IMG/VR virus record: IMGVR_UViG_3300035204_001773
Span: 1 to 64,000 of that record
Length of the DNA: 64,000 nucleotides
DNA from: a virus
Direction: 5' to 3' (one strand)
Shown here: positions 6,523 through 14,209 of the stretch, in pieces
How the letters are laid out: every line of letters starts with the position of its first letter
Numbering within the stretch: the stretch's first letter is position 1
Notes under the pieces: model-generated
Seen by the model: only the letters and a program-made list of their open reading frames with translations
Told to the model about the DNA's origin: nothing
Database searches by the model: none
Translations under genes and position numbers: made by a program

Positions 6523-7089
6523 TTATTCCCCCTTTAACTTGTTCCATATTTTACCTACTATCGTGGGCTTCTTCAGGAAAGGAAATTGCTTTTCTATATC
6601 GTCCGCTTCTTTGCATGTTCTGTAATCCCAAGTTAATTCTTCTCCTAATTCGATGGCTCTTAAGGTTTTGAAGGGGCAATACAAGGTTAAAGACGTAACC
6701 CTAGCTGGGCCGACAATTCCAAAGTCATAATCTAAGCCTACGTTTGGCTCATCAGAATGATTCATATAAAACGGAACACCAATACCATTTAAGCCAAAAT
6801 GATGCACGGGATATTTACCACTGCATTTGATAAAAAGATTTTTTATTCTTTGAGAAATTTCCTTCGGTAACTCATCTAGGTCTTCGTCGCTTAATTCTAT
6901 AATATCGCTTGCTACCGCCTTGTTTGGTATGGGGAAAGGGTTAATGTCGGCAGGAATGTCTTTAACAGCTACCACTCCTATGCCCTCTACCTCTGAAACG
7001 CCAAATGTGCAATAGCTGTCATAAGCTAAATTGTTCAACAGCTTTAGTCTTTGCGGCGTTGGGATAGATCTGATATTTCTAATGTTCAT
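6523..7089 (-). CDS. SET-domain protein (putative protein lysine methyltransferase)
   Basis: The start is placed at the ATG at 7089 (MNIRNIRSIPT), giving 188 aa. The SET signatures are present: VSEVEGIGVVAVKDI near the N-terminus, FYMNHSDEPNVG (the NHS/C-x-x-PN SAM and active-site motif) and GEELTWDY (GEExxxxY). These residues bind SAM and the target lysine channel. SET proteins methylate lysines of histones or ribosomal and other proteins; the bacterial-virus target is unknown. It overlaps the upstream gene by 11 nt and is followed 2 nt later by the 35-aa membrane gene. Confidence 0.8.
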   Translation of the reverse strand: MNIRNIRSIPTPQRLKLLNNLAYDSYCTFGVSEVEGIGVVAVKDIPADINPFPIPNKAVASDIIELSDEDLDELPKEISQRIKNLFIKCSGKYPVHHFGLNGIGVPFYMNHSDEPNVGLDYDFGIVGPARVTSLTLYCPFKTLRAIELGEELTWDYRTCKEADDIEKQFPFLKKPTIVGKIWNKLKGE

Positions 7090-7327
7090 TGTTTTCCTCG
7101 TCAACTATTCTAGATACTTCTTCGTATTCGTTTTCGCCTCTTCGTATTAAAATTCTTAACTTGGCCCGAGCCTTATCGAGAGAGGATAGCACCTCAAGAG
7201 AATAATTTCCTGATAAAATCTCTTTCTCTAGCTCATCAATTTCGGCCAGCAACTCATCGCTTTGTTTTTCCCACCACTCAATCGTCTGCGCGATCATCTT
7301 TACGTCACCTATTTTTTTCTCACTCAT
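7079..7327 (-). CDS. Coiled-coil hypothetical protein, 82 aa
   Basis: The protein is almost entirely helical and charged, with heptad-like spacing (WWEKQSDELLAEIDELEKEIL and LEVLSSLDKARAKLRILI). It has its own promoter that ends 6 nt before the ATG. It heads the operon with the SET gene. It is not recognised. Confidence 0.6.
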   Translation of the reverse strand: MSEKKIGDVKMIAQTIEWWEKQSDELLAEIDELEKEILSGNYSLEVLSSLDKARAKLRILIRRGENEYEEVSRIVDEENNEH

Positions 7328-7333
7328 TTATGC

Positions 7334-7363
7334 ATTATATAATATTTTTTACTTATATGTCAA
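7334..7363 (-). promoter_or_regulatory. Sigma70-like promoter for the SET-gene operon
   Basis: On the minus strand TTGACA (7363-7358), 18 nt, TATAAT (7339-7334). The ATG at 7327 is only 6 nt beyond the -10 box. The -35 box overlaps the TGA stop of the preceding gene. Confidence 0.8.
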
Positions 7364-7689
7364 CCTAAAAGGTCATCAAATCCCAAGTTGATGTTTGGGT
7401 TATATGGAACGTGCAAAACAAAATTCGTTCTAACGTCTCGACATTGAACCCGTATCTCTGGAATGCCGGAGTCTTTACAAATACGCATTAAGACCTTAGT
7501 GAAGCAATTATGGCATAGGATCAAAGGTTTCTTTTTCTTGTTCATGTAGAAATGAAAATAAGCTATCTTCTTATTATTGTAAAGAATCTTATAATCTTTT
7601 CTGTTGTAAGATATGTTGCAGGTTTCGCAAACCAGAATCTTATCTTGCGTTTTCTTTGTGTATGGTCTTAGAACTTCGGCAAACAGCAT
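7360..7689 (-). CDS. Small zinc-ribbon-like protein, 109 aa
   Basis: Two CxxC pairs (VCETCNISY near residue 20 and LCHNCFTK near residue 60) are spaced as in a treble-clef or zinc-ribbon domain. A basic MNKKKKP segment lies before the second pair. The protein could bind nucleic acid. It is the last gene before the SET-operon promoter and is preceded closely by a Lys-rich gene. Family not identified. Confidence 0.6.
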   Translation of the reverse strand: MLFAEVLRPYTKKTQDKILVCETCNISYNRKDYKILYNNKKIAYFHFYMNKKKKPLILCHNCFTKVLMRICKDSGIPEIRVQCRDVRTNFVLHVPYNPNINLGFDDLLG

Positions 7690-7696
7690 AAGCTAC

Positions 7697-8143
7697 CTAA
7701 TATTTCTTTTTATACTTCCCAGCCTTCTTTCCTTTTTTATTTTTCTTGCTTTTTGTGCCCCAGTCTATCTCACTAAAATTATCGTCATATTTCTTCTTGT
7801 TTATATTTCCTCGAGCGCAAGACGGATTCGTCTGGTTTATGTAAATTGAATCGTAACCTCTTTTGATTATTTTAGCGTCCTGCTTGTTTCTGGGGTTCAA
7901 ACGTCTATTCGGAGCGCACCAACTACCAAAATTAGATGGTGTACCAATGCCAGCAGCTTTCCTTTTCGAGTCGTCGTACGTTTTGGAAGCCTTCGCTCCC
8001 ACGTCCTCGGGTCTTGTGGGGTTAAAAGTCGCATTGCCGCCCTCAAACTGTCTGTCGTTCATGGTGGTGTGATTTTGAGCAACAGCATTTCGCTTGTTTT
8101 TGCCCGAAACCATCTTCTTTCGAGTATTTTTTCCTTTTTTCAT
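7697..8143 (-). CDS. Lys/Arg/Asn-rich basic protein, 148 aa
   Basis: The protein has strongly basic N- and C-terminal tails (MKKGKNTRKKMVSGKNKR and KKNKKGKKAGKYKKKY) around a low-complexity central part with two cysteines (SWCAPNRR, PSCARG). It is likely disordered and nucleic-acid-binding. Its ATG overlaps the stop of the 53-aa gene upstream. It is not recognised. Confidence 0.55.
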   Translation of the reverse strand: MKKGKNTRKKMVSGKNKRNAVAQNHTTMNDRQFEGGNATFNPTRPEDVGAKASKTYDDSKRKAAGIGTPSNFGSWCAPNRRLNPRNKQDAKIIKRGYDSIYINQTNPSCARGNINKKKYDDNFSEIDWGTKSKKNKKGKKAGKYKKKY

Positions 8144-8301
8144 TTTTCAACAATATAAAGTTCTTCTGGTTCGCATTTTTTAATATATTCATTAGCCATT
8201 TTTAGCCCCTCTTCGGTGTGAGGGAAGGCTCCGTATCTATAATTTTTATCTCTACTAAGGACTAGATAATATTTCTTTTTATTCTTTTTTTTCTTTTTCA
8301 T
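8140..8301 (-). CDS. Hypothetical protein, 53 aa
   Basis: A 53-codon frame lies between two genes. Its ATG (8301, or the adjacent one at 8304) is inside the end of the 62-aa gene and its TGA overlaps the ATG of the Lys-rich gene. After a poly-Lys start the product has a compact-looking sequence (KYYLVLSRDKNYRYGAFPHT, then TEEGLKMANEYIKK). The overlapping stop and start codons support it. Function unknown. Confidence 0.55.
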   Translation of the reverse strand: MKKKKKNKKKYYLVLSRDKNYRYGAFPHTEEGLKMANEYIKKCEPEELYIVEK

Positions 8302-8467
8302 CATTTAAAAGTTTTTTTAATATTTTAAGATGAAAAGTCATCCAGCTTTCGCCAACCGCCTCTTCCCCTTTCCCTTCTCGTAGGGCTTTAATCTTGGACT
8401 GCATATCTTCTTCTTCTGAATGTTCTATAATTTGCAATAATAAGTATTTCGCTTTCTTATCTACCAT
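8279..8467 (-). CDS. Helical hypothetical protein, 62 aa
   Basis: The protein is charged and helical (MVDKKAKYLLLQIIEHSEEED, ending LLNDEKEKKE). No membrane segment is seen. It lies downstream of the Hsp20 terminator, with no promoter recognised in the short gap. It is not recognised. Confidence 0.5.
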   Translation of the reverse strand: MVDKKAKYLLLQIIEHSEEEDMQSKIKALREGKGEEAVGESWMTFHLKILKKLLNDEKEKKE

Positions 8468-8500
8468 ATCCTATTTTACATAAAAAACATGAAAAAACAC

Positions 8501-8533
8501 AAAAAAACCCCGCCGAAATAAATCTCGGCAGGG
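8501..8533 (-). terminator. Rho-independent terminator of the hsp20 gene
   Basis: Read on the minus strand, a 9-bp GC-rich stem (one G-U wobble) around the loop GATTTATT is followed by seven T. It lies 65 nt past the Hsp20 stop codon. Confidence 0.8.
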
Positions 8534-8597
8534 CTCAGGTGTGAACGCCTATATTCGGCCCGCAAAAGAAGGTCAGCGAGCCTAGATAAGAGACGGA

Positions 8598-8960
8598 CTA
8601 GGTGATTTCTAATTCAATGCTTTTTGCTTTTTTTTCTTTATCTACCTTTACAGACAGCAAGCCGTTTTCCATTTTGCTTGATATAGTGGAAGGATCGCAC
8701 CCGTCAGGCAAAATGAAAGAATAAGAGGCTGAGCTTTCATCTTTCTTTGCCGTAATGGAAACAACTCCATCTGCTACTCTAGCATTAATATGTTCTTTTG
8801 AGAAACCGGCAAGCGGAACCCAATATTCATAATTGTCATCATTTTCTTTATAATTTACATCGCTTCGTCTCCAAAACGAATTATCCCCTCTTGAAAATAG
8901 GCTATCCCACTCATCGAAAAGGTTCCCAACATTGTTATTGTTTAGTCTTAAAGCTAACAT
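8598..8960 (-). CDS. Hsp20/alpha-crystallin small heat-shock protein
   Basis: The start is placed at the ATG at 8960 (MLALRLNNNN), giving 120 aa. The frame stays open upstream through hairpin sequences that are clearly not coding. The alpha-crystallin domain spans about residues 40-118, with YEYWVPLAGFSKEHINARV, DGVVSITA, SYSFILPDGCDPSTI and NGLLSVKV. The C-terminal IxI is represented by SIELEIT. These proteins are ATP-independent holdases. Phages use them in capsid or tail assembly or for proteostasis. A sigma54-like promoter lies just upstream, and a terminator downstream makes this a single-gene unit. Confidence 0.85.
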   Translation of the reverse strand: MLALRLNNNNVGNLFDEWDSLFSRGDNSFWRRSDVNYKENDDNYEYWVPLAGFSKEHINARVADGVVSITAKKDESSASYSFILPDGCDPSTISSKMENGLLSVKVDKEKKAKSIELEIT

Positions 8961-8972
8961 GAGTTTATACAA

Positions 8973-8988
8973 GCATGAAGCGTGCCAA
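8973..8988 (-). promoter_or_regulatory. Sigma54-like promoter candidate for hsp20
   Basis: Read on the minus strand, TTGGCACG (8988-8981) is an exact -24 element. The -12 element ATGCT follows, with the GC dinucleotide at the required spacing. The predicted transcription start falls about 1 nt before the ATG. Only one base of the -12 box departs from TTGCW. No activator site is identified. Confidence 0.45.
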
Positions 8989-9015
8989 CTTTTTTTTAGG
9001 GAAAAACGGAAGAAT

Positions 9016-9064
9016 GTCTCTTGTGTGAGACAGTGCGTCTCACTTTTGAGACGCTCTTTTTTTT
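9016..9064 (+). terminator. Tandem hairpins with a T-tract, plus-strand terminator-like
   Basis: A first hairpin (GTCTC/GAGAC, 9016-9031) is followed by a stronger 8-bp stem with a CTTT loop (9035-9042 and 9047-9054), then TC and eight T. It points along the plus strand, against the hsp20 gene, in the 263-nt leader (8961-9223). No plus-strand gene is visible upstream. It might end a short antisense RNA or act as a regulatory structure upstream of hsp20. Confidence 0.55.
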
Positions 9065-9223
9065 GCCAAGGGACTTTTTGGCTCACTCTTACGTTTCGAG
9101 CCAGACCGAAAGGTAAGCGAGGGAGCGGTGACGCTGCCACCCCAGTCAATAGAATTATAATTGTCTCTAAATTTTTTAGAGAAACAGTTTCTTGGTTTAT
9201 CCCCTTTTCCGGCACTCATAATT

Positions 9224-9421
9224 TTATACAGATGGGACGATTTCTATATTAACTTCTTCACCTGTAATAAAGCCCTCTTCAACCATGTAAGAGGCAATGG
9301 AAATAGCTTCCTCGTCAGTAATTTCAAAACCACCCCTCTCACATATCTTAAGCATGCCATCTTCAGATACTAAACACGGCAAGCCAAGCACTGTCAAATT
9401 TCTTTTTTTGGGAGACTGCAT
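9224..9421 (-). CDS. Hypothetical protein, 65 aa
   Basis: The protein is compact, with a likely beta-hairpin start (RNLTVLGLPCLVSEDG) and an acidic helix (TDEEAISIASYMVEEGF). It is divergent from the plus-strand gene at 9466, with an inverted repeat between them. It is not recognised. Confidence 0.55.
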   Translation of the reverse strand: MQSPKKRNLTVLGLPCLVSEDGMLKICERGGFEITDEEAISIASYMVEEGFITGEEVNIEIVPSV

Positions 9422-9432
9422 TACAGATATAC

Positions 9433-9456
9433 TTACACTGATTTAGTTACGTGTAA
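9433..9456. promoter_or_regulatory. Inverted repeat between divergent genes (possible operator)
   Basis: TTACAC and GTGTAA arms (6 bp) are separated by 12 nt, centred in the 44-nt space between the divergent starts at 9421 and 9466. The size suits a dimeric regulator binding site. A weak plus-strand promoter (CTTACA, 16 nt, TAAACT) overlaps it. Confidence 0.3.
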
Positions 9457-9465
9457 ACTTTATTA

Positions 9466-9783
9466 ATGAATCTTATTATTGTATCCAAATTAACGTGCAA
9501 CGAAGGCTTATACTTTCGTTATATAAGTATGATGGCTAAACAAGACTTAAATTACTCCGTGTTAATAGAAAGCAACGAAGATAAAATAGATTATTATTAC
9601 AAAAAACTTAAAACGCATGGGTGGTTCGATTTTGTAGATGACTTTGTAACACCAGAACATAATGAAGACGGGGTTAGAATAGATAATGAATTAAATTACC
9701 CAAGAACCATCAAAGTAGATAAGATAACTTGCGAGAACACGTTGAGTTTATTAGGTCAAATTAAATTTTTTGTAGATGTATAA
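9466..9783 (+). CDS. Hypothetical protein, 105 aa
   Basis: The protein has an alpha/beta appearance (MNLIIVSKLTCNEGLYFRY, LNYSVLIESNEDKIDYYYKK, WFDFVDDFVTPEH), which could be a Rossmann-type or HAD-like half domain. It overlaps the glycosyltransferase-like gene by 8 nt and is probably co-translated with it. The pair is an isolated plus-strand insertion in a minus-strand region. Function is not recognised. Confidence 0.55.
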   Translation: MNLIIVSKLTCNEGLYFRYISMMAKQDLNYSVLIESNEDKIDYYYKKLKTHGWFDFVDDFVTPEHNEDGVRIDNELNYPRTIKVDKITCENTLSLLGQIKFFVDV

Positions 9784-10741
9784 TGATATAACGATATACC
9801 GACACAAAAGCGAACAGGTAAAAAATAACCCAATTGCTACTGAGTGTCTCCAAACATTATCCCATTTCGAAATGGGGCTAGAAAAACACGGTGTTAAACC
9901 TAATTCAAAATCTTTGGATGATGACTTCGAAGAAAGCGGCTTGTCGGTATTTTGGGGAACAGCAAAGAAATGCACCCCAAGAGGAAGAAGGATAAAAGAA
10001 CTTCAAGATTTTCTAAAGAAAAAAAACAAAGATTGGATAACTATCGAAAGAGGGTATGTAAAAAGACAATCTGACAATGAATTGCAATCAAAGGATACCT
10101 ACTACTCCGTGGGGTTCAATGGCTTGAACGGTCACGCAAATTTTAAAAACAAAGACATGCCATCTGACAGGTGGGAAAAGCTAGATACAGAGTTGCAACC
10201 ATGGAAAAGCGGAGGAGGAAATATACTATTTTGTGGTCAGGTTCCTTGGGATGCAGCTTGTGAAGTGGTCCCAAATTATGAAGAATGGTTAGATAGAACC
10301 ATGGAGAAAGTAAAAGGCTTAACTGATAGAAAAATAATCTTCAGGCCCCACCCATATTTGATAACCTATAATCCAATATTATCATTTACCCCTGTGCTTG
10401 ATTTTGAGGATAAAAATTTTTGGAGAGAACATGGTATAGCAATCCCAGCGCAAGCAGATGTAATCTCTACAGATAGAAGAGCCTCCCTTCATGAAGAAAT
10501 GGAAGACGCATGGATAACAGTTTCCTTGAACTCTAATAGTGGAGTCGAATCTATAATTAATGGCATTCCTACCGTGGCCTGCGGCGAAGGATCTATGGCT
10601 AAAGAAATATGCACTGATCTAAAAAATATAGAATCACCCCACAAGCCCGATAGAAAACAGTGGGCATATAACCTAGCTTATAGTCAGTGGACCACAGAAG
10701 AAATGAAAGAGGGTCTTACTTGGGAACATCTAAAGAACTAG
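9776..10741 (+). CDS. GT-B-like glycosyltransferase/glycerophosphotransferase-type protein
   Basis: The 321-aa protein has a C-terminal half in the style of capsule and CDP-glycerol-type transferases: NILFCGQVPWD, KIIFRPHPYL (an RPHP strand motif), a DAWITVSLNSNSGVESIING segment with the conserved Ser-Gly-Glu context, and IPTVACGEGSMAKE. The N-terminal half is less typical. It probably transfers a sugar or polyol phosphate. Its end overlaps that of the minus-strand glycosyltransferase by 26 nt (convergent). Confidence 0.6.
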   Translation: MYNDITIYRHKSEQVKNNPIATECLQTLSHFEMGLEKHGVKPNSKSLDDDFEESGLSVFWGTAKKCTPRGRRIKELQDFLKKKNKDWITIERGYVKRQSDNELQSKDTYYSVGFNGLNGHANFKNKDMPSDRWEKLDTELQPWKSGGGNILFCGQVPWDAACEVVPNYEEWLDRTMEKVKGLTDRKIIFRPHPYLITYNPILSFTPVLDFEDKNFWREHGIAIPAQADVISTDRRASLHEEMEDAWITVSLNSNSGVESIINGIPTVACGEGSMAKEICTDLKNIESPHKPDRKQWAYNLAYSQWTTEEMKEGLTWEHLKN

Positions 10742-11498
10742 AGCTTAGTTGGCTTCTAAGAAATGAACCCTTATCATGCTCAATATACATTCCCCAACGC
10801 GTGAATGGTATAACATGCTGTGACGTGCTATGGCCATTAGAATTAACATGATTCGCCGCAGAAACCCCCTCTGCAAAATCCTGAACTAAATGCGGCCACC
10901 TTTCTCTAGACTTAGCTAAGATAAAGCTATCGTCCCATCTGGGTAATCTTCTAAAATTTTGATTAGTATAAATTGACATAACAAAATTATAAAATTCTAT
11001 AGCAAACCCAGAAAGACCGTCAACCACAACCACTCCAGCCTCCACGGAATCTCTATCACCCTGAAATAAACCCACGGGTTTTTCTAAAATATCACCCACG
11101 AAACTCTCAGGAATCGGCTTTATAATTCGTGCGTCTGCATCCAAAAAAACGTTAACACCTTTATACCTCTTTCTTACGACGGCGTCATACTGCATAAGAA
11201 CTTTATGAAACCAACCAAACCACCGCTCATTCCACATGCCTAAGTCTTTTGCTAACCCGCCTTGAGAAACATCAATGACATCTTTATTGTTGTTGAAAAC
11301 TTCAGAAAATTCGGGAAGATTTCTAATTTTTACAAGTTGCAAATTTAAATTTCTAGATGATATATCATCAATATTTTCTTCAGAAACGTCTTCGTAAATC
11401 CAAACTTCGGCTTCTGGCACATTCTCCTCTACGCTGTCTAACAAGCTTTTGCCTGATAAATTATAAATCTTGTCATTGAATGTCGATAATATCCTCAT
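10716..11498 (-). CDS. GT-A-type glycosyltransferase-like protein
   Basis: The start is placed at the ATG at 11498 (MRILSTFNDKIY), preceded by an AAAGGA ribosome-binding site, giving 260 aa. A DxD motif occurs in VFLDADARIIKPIP, the metal and nucleotide-sugar site of GT-A (GT8-like) enzymes. It is followed by VGLFQGDRDSVEAGVVVV and RWDDSFIL. The donor sugar is unknown. It is one gene of a run with three SAM methyltransferases, suggesting synthesis of a methylated glycan. Confidence 0.6.
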   Translation of the reverse strand: MRILSTFNDKIYNLSGKSLLDSVEENVPEAEVWIYEDVSEENIDDISSRNLNLQLVKIRNLPEFSEVFNNNKDVIDVSQGGLAKDLGMWNERWFGWFHKVLMQYDAVVRKRYKGVNVFLDADARIIKPIPESFVGDILEKPVGLFQGDRDSVEAGVVVVDGLSGFAIEFYNFVMSIYTNQNFRRLPRWDDSFILAKSRERWPHLVQDFAEGVSAANHVNSNGHSTSQHVIPFTRWGMYIEHDKGSFLRSQLSSSSLDVPK

Positions 11499-11523
11499 TT
11501 CTATTTTTCCTTTCCATTTATTC

Positions 11524-12204
11524 CTATTCCCAGTTAATGTCTCGTTCGCCAAACTCAAACTTCTGCTTTATTCCTAACCCCTTGGGAAAGAAGTTTCGTA
11601 GCATTTCTATGTCTCCCCTATCCATTGTTAAGCCCTCTGGTAAAACAGCTCTTCTTTTTTTTACTATAACGGTTTGATTGTTGCCATAAGCCTTGTAACT
11701 TGCATCACCGCAATCAAAGCCTGCAAGAATCAAGTGGTAAAAAAGAGTTGCTGGAGTAAATTGATTTACATGACCGCCGACCAACTTGGTCCTCACCGGG
11801 GGTACTGATATTAACAAAATTCCATCATTCTTTAATAAGCTGAAAATTTTCTTCAAAAACTTATTTACATTTAGTGAGTGCTCTAATATGTGGCTACAAA
11901 ATAGGCAGTCGTATTTCTTTTCAAAATCTATTTCTAAAAAATCCCCCAAGAAGCTAATTTCATCCTTTCTCTGCTTGGCATAAAAACTAGTACCGAAATC
12001 GACCGTGTCAACAATTTTACCCGCTTCTCTTAAAACGCTTGCATGCTCTCCCGCTCCCGAACCGACATCTAAAACGGTTTTAAAAGAGTAATCTTTAAGT
12101 AGCTTAGCTACCCCCTTGCTTGATGTAGTCAAAGATCCTATCTTTCCCGTTAAGATAAGATCTCGCCTTGCGCGTAATAGAAAAGAGTCTTCCACTAGTG
12201 TCAT
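11524..12204 (-). CDS. Class I SAM-dependent methyltransferase
   Basis: The 226-aa protein has SAM motif I VLDVGSGAGEHASVL, an acidic beta-2 end (VDTVDFG), motif IV-like YDCLFCSHILEH and motif LLKNDGILLISVP. The pattern fits Methyltransf_11/23-type enzymes, which act on small molecules or sugars. It lies just upstream of the GT-A-like gene. Confidence 0.8.
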   Translation of the reverse strand: MTLVEDSFLLRARRDLILTGKIGSLTTSSKGVAKLLKDYSFKTVLDVGSGAGEHASVLREAGKIVDTVDFGTSFYAKQRKDEISFLGDFLEIDFEKKYDCLFCSHILEHSLNVNKFLKKIFSLLKNDGILLISVPPVRTKLVGGHVNQFTPATLFYHLILAGFDCGDASYKAYGNNQTVIVKKRRAVLPEGLTMDRGDIEMLRNFFPKGLGIKQKFEFGERDINWE

Positions 12205-12222
12205 TTCTTTACATATTATACT

Positions 12223-13011
12223 TTAAACCCACCAGAGTTCATAATATTTCTCAACATTTTGATGCCAAGCATTTACGTCCATATGATTCTCGTTGGGAAC
12301 CCAATTTGGGAAAATATTTTCAAACACCATTCCGTGGCAGTCATCAAAACCTTTTATAAAATCATTACTCCCCGCAAAAATAGTATGAGGCTGGTCATCA
12401 AGCATGGTTGATGCTTCTCGAAGCTCTTGAGAAAAATCCTCGCAATATACAAATCCATATCTAGAGAACGCATCTATCCAATATTCTTTAGATTTACAAT
12501 TTACGTGATGGTGGCCGGTGTGTCCGGGAGGAGCGGCGGTACATATAGCATACCTAGAAGTTTGAAACGCATGCATGTAGTTCGGCATATATTTTTCCTC
12601 TACGTGCTCTAAAAATTCAACACTGAAAGACAGATCACTGTGAATCCCTTCTATAAGAGGACACGGACCCATGGTAAAATCATGACACACGCAATTTAGG
12701 GGCTCACCCACATCTCTCATGCCCGCCTCTTCCCAAATCGCGGGTAATATGGGATCACCATCTATACCTCTGGCCGCAAGCCCCTTTTGCGTTGCGTAGC
12801 TAATCATAGTACCAAGACCACATCCCACCTCCAAAAAGGTCTTTACGTTAAATTTCTTGATCGCCCAATCAAGCGCACCAAAGTCTGTGTGACAAACCAT
12901 CTGGTGCCCACCTAGATGAGGCGGTGTCTCTATAATCTTTGCTTTATCTTGCGTCATATATATATTTGGACATAGCTGAGATGCAAGAGCTTTAATTTCG
13001 TCCTTTGTCAT
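12223..13011 (-). CDS. Class I SAM-dependent methyltransferase
   Basis: The 262-aa protein has motif I TFLEVGCGLGTMISYA, the acidic residue in ARGIDGDP and a FSVEFLEHVEEKY segment. A His-rich loop (GHTGHHHVNCK) then precedes the C-terminal substrate region. The acceptor is unknown. It follows tRNA-Leu and precedes another methyltransferase, separated by 18 nt. Confidence 0.75.
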   Translation of the reverse strand: MTKDEIKALASQLCPNIYMTQDKAKIIETPPHLGGHQMVCHTDFGALDWAIKKFNVKTFLEVGCGLGTMISYATQKGLAARGIDGDPILPAIWEEAGMRDVGEPLNCVCHDFTMGPCPLIEGIHSDLSFSVEFLEHVEEKYMPNYMHAFQTSRYAICTAAPPGHTGHHHVNCKSKEYWIDAFSRYGFVYCEDFSQELREASTMLDDQPHTIFAGSNDFIKGFDDCHGMVFENIFPNWVPNENHMDVNAWHQNVEKYYELWWV

Positions 13012-13029
13012 TATGTAACTTTTCTAAAT

Positions 13030-13117
13030 TGGTAGCGAAGGCGGGACTCGAACCCGCAAGCCTTGTCCCAGCGGCAGATTTTAAGTCTGCTGTGTATACC
13101 AATTCCACCACTTCGCC
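13030..13117 (-). tRNA. tRNA-Leu (anticodon UAA)
   Basis: An 88-nt class II tRNA is encoded with its CCA end. The acceptor is GGCGAAG/CTTCGCT, the anticodon loop CTTAAAA gives UAA, the variable arm is long, and the T arm is GCGGG-TTCGAGT-CCCGC. It sits between two methyltransferase genes. Confidence 0.95.
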
Positions 13118-13122
13118 ATTTT

Positions 13123-13764
13123 TCATCGTCTAACTTTTCTTAAATATCCAATTGTGTTAAATGTGGTATTCCTTCCAAAAAAATCGCAATATTCCCGATC
13201 CAAAACAAATTTAGCACCACCGCGATCATAATCACATAAAAAATCCTCAACAGCACAAGCGGGGTTGTCTCTTAACTCTTCGCTCATCGGGTTTAGCACT
13301 CCTAAAATCCCGTCTTCTACGATATAATACGAATCTAGGCTAACTATTTTCGAAAATTTATCCAAAGCGGCAGAAACCCCACTATAAGTATGACAACCAT
13401 CATCTATTACCATTATTTTTTTAAAATCCCTAGCTAGAAGGACGTCATACTGCTCCCAGCCCTCAGTAAACCTAGTGATCCTAGGATCGTCTATTACCTT
13501 TTGGCTTACTACGCAATCTGGAGGATTTGGAATATCTATGGTATGAACAACGCCACCATGCGCCTCTTGTAAATCAGACAAGTATAAAGCTTGCCCCCCC
13601 ATATGAGTTCCTATTTCTATTACGAGATCAGGTTTAATTTCCCAGATAAGCATTTGATATAGCACGTAATCAAATGGGCAAGATAAACAGGGCACACCCT
13701 TATACTTAACTCTGCGATGTCCCTCGTAAATTGTGTTCAAGTTCAATTCAATGCTTTTATCCAT
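13123..13764 (-). CDS. CmcI/rhamnosyl O-methyltransferase family protein
   Basis: The 213-aa protein matches the cephalosporin hydroxylase / rhamnosyl O-methyltransferase family. Motifs are PDLVIEIGTHMGGQALYL (SAM site), VHTIDIPNP, KKIMVIDDGCHTYSGV (the conserved D-D-x-H metal and catalytic segment) and YYIVEDGIL. Members methylate sugar hydroxyls. It overlaps the NaeI-like gene upstream by 8 nt. Confidence 0.75.
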   Translation of the reverse strand: MDKSIELNLNTIYEGHRRVKYKGVPCLSCPFDYVLYQMLIWEIKPDLVIEIGTHMGGQALYLSDLQEAHGGVVHTIDIPNPPDCVVSQKVIDDPRITRFTEGWEQYDVLLARDFKKIMVIDDGCHTYSGVSAALDKFSKIVSLDSYYIVEDGILGVLNPMSEELRDNPACAVEDFLCDYDRGGAKFVLDREYCDFFGRNTTFNTIGYLRKVRR

Positions 13765-14209
13765 GCACTATCTCCTCCTTGTAAATCCATTTTATTTCAT
13801 TAAAATATTTTTTTGAAATACTTCGCTTCTTATCTCTATTTTTACCACCATTTAAAAACTTGTCTTTCGCATGGAATACTCCAAGAGCCAAGCCGCCCTC
13901 AAAGTTTAAAGATGACAAAACACAAAGTTTTCCCACGCATTCTGGCGGGATCATCCAAGAATTTTTTACGCTAAATTTGCAATCTATTTCTACCCCGTTT
14001 ATCTCAAAATCTAAAGCTCTACCATTTTTTAGGGAAAATATCCTTCTTATCTTATCTTCGAAAACAGAACCCATAATCGTTTTTTGAGTCTTGTCTAGCT
14101 CGCTTAAAGAGCTCTTTCCAAAAAGATCGAGAACCCGAGTAAGCGTAGTCCTCAACGCAAGCTCTATTTTATCCTCGTAGTTATCTACCTTTTTAAAAAA
14201 ATCAACTAT
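13757..14209 (-). CDS. NaeI-like PD-(D/E)XK restriction-endonuclease-type protein, start uncertain
   Basis: The recognisable product (about 150 aa) carries VFEDKIRRIF, the nuclease core NGVEIDCKFS (D-x-K of PD-(D/E)XK), NSWMIPPECVGKLCVL and the C-terminal NGGKNRDKKRS. This order is that of the NaeI endonuclease domain. No ATG is found between the upstream tRNA-Val and the domain. The frame stays open through the tRNA, which cannot be coding, so initiation is at a non-ATG codon (for example TTG at 14155) or the gene is a fragment. Without a visible cognate methylase it may attack host or competitor DNA, or be an orphan. Confidence 0.55.
   Translation of the reverse strand: MVDFFKKVDNYEDKIELALRTTLTRVLDLFGKSSLSELDKTQKTIMGSVFEDKIRRIFSLKNGRALDFEINGVEIDCKFSVKNSWMIPPECVGKLCVLSSLNFEGGLALGVFHAKDKFLNGGKNRDKKRSISKKYFNEIKWIYKEEIVHG

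Noticed and set aside
8598-9215. 205-aa version of Hsp20 starting at 9215
   Set aside because: The extra N-terminal 85 codons run through hairpins and a T-tract; the promoter and ATG at 8960 give a normal-length Hsp20.
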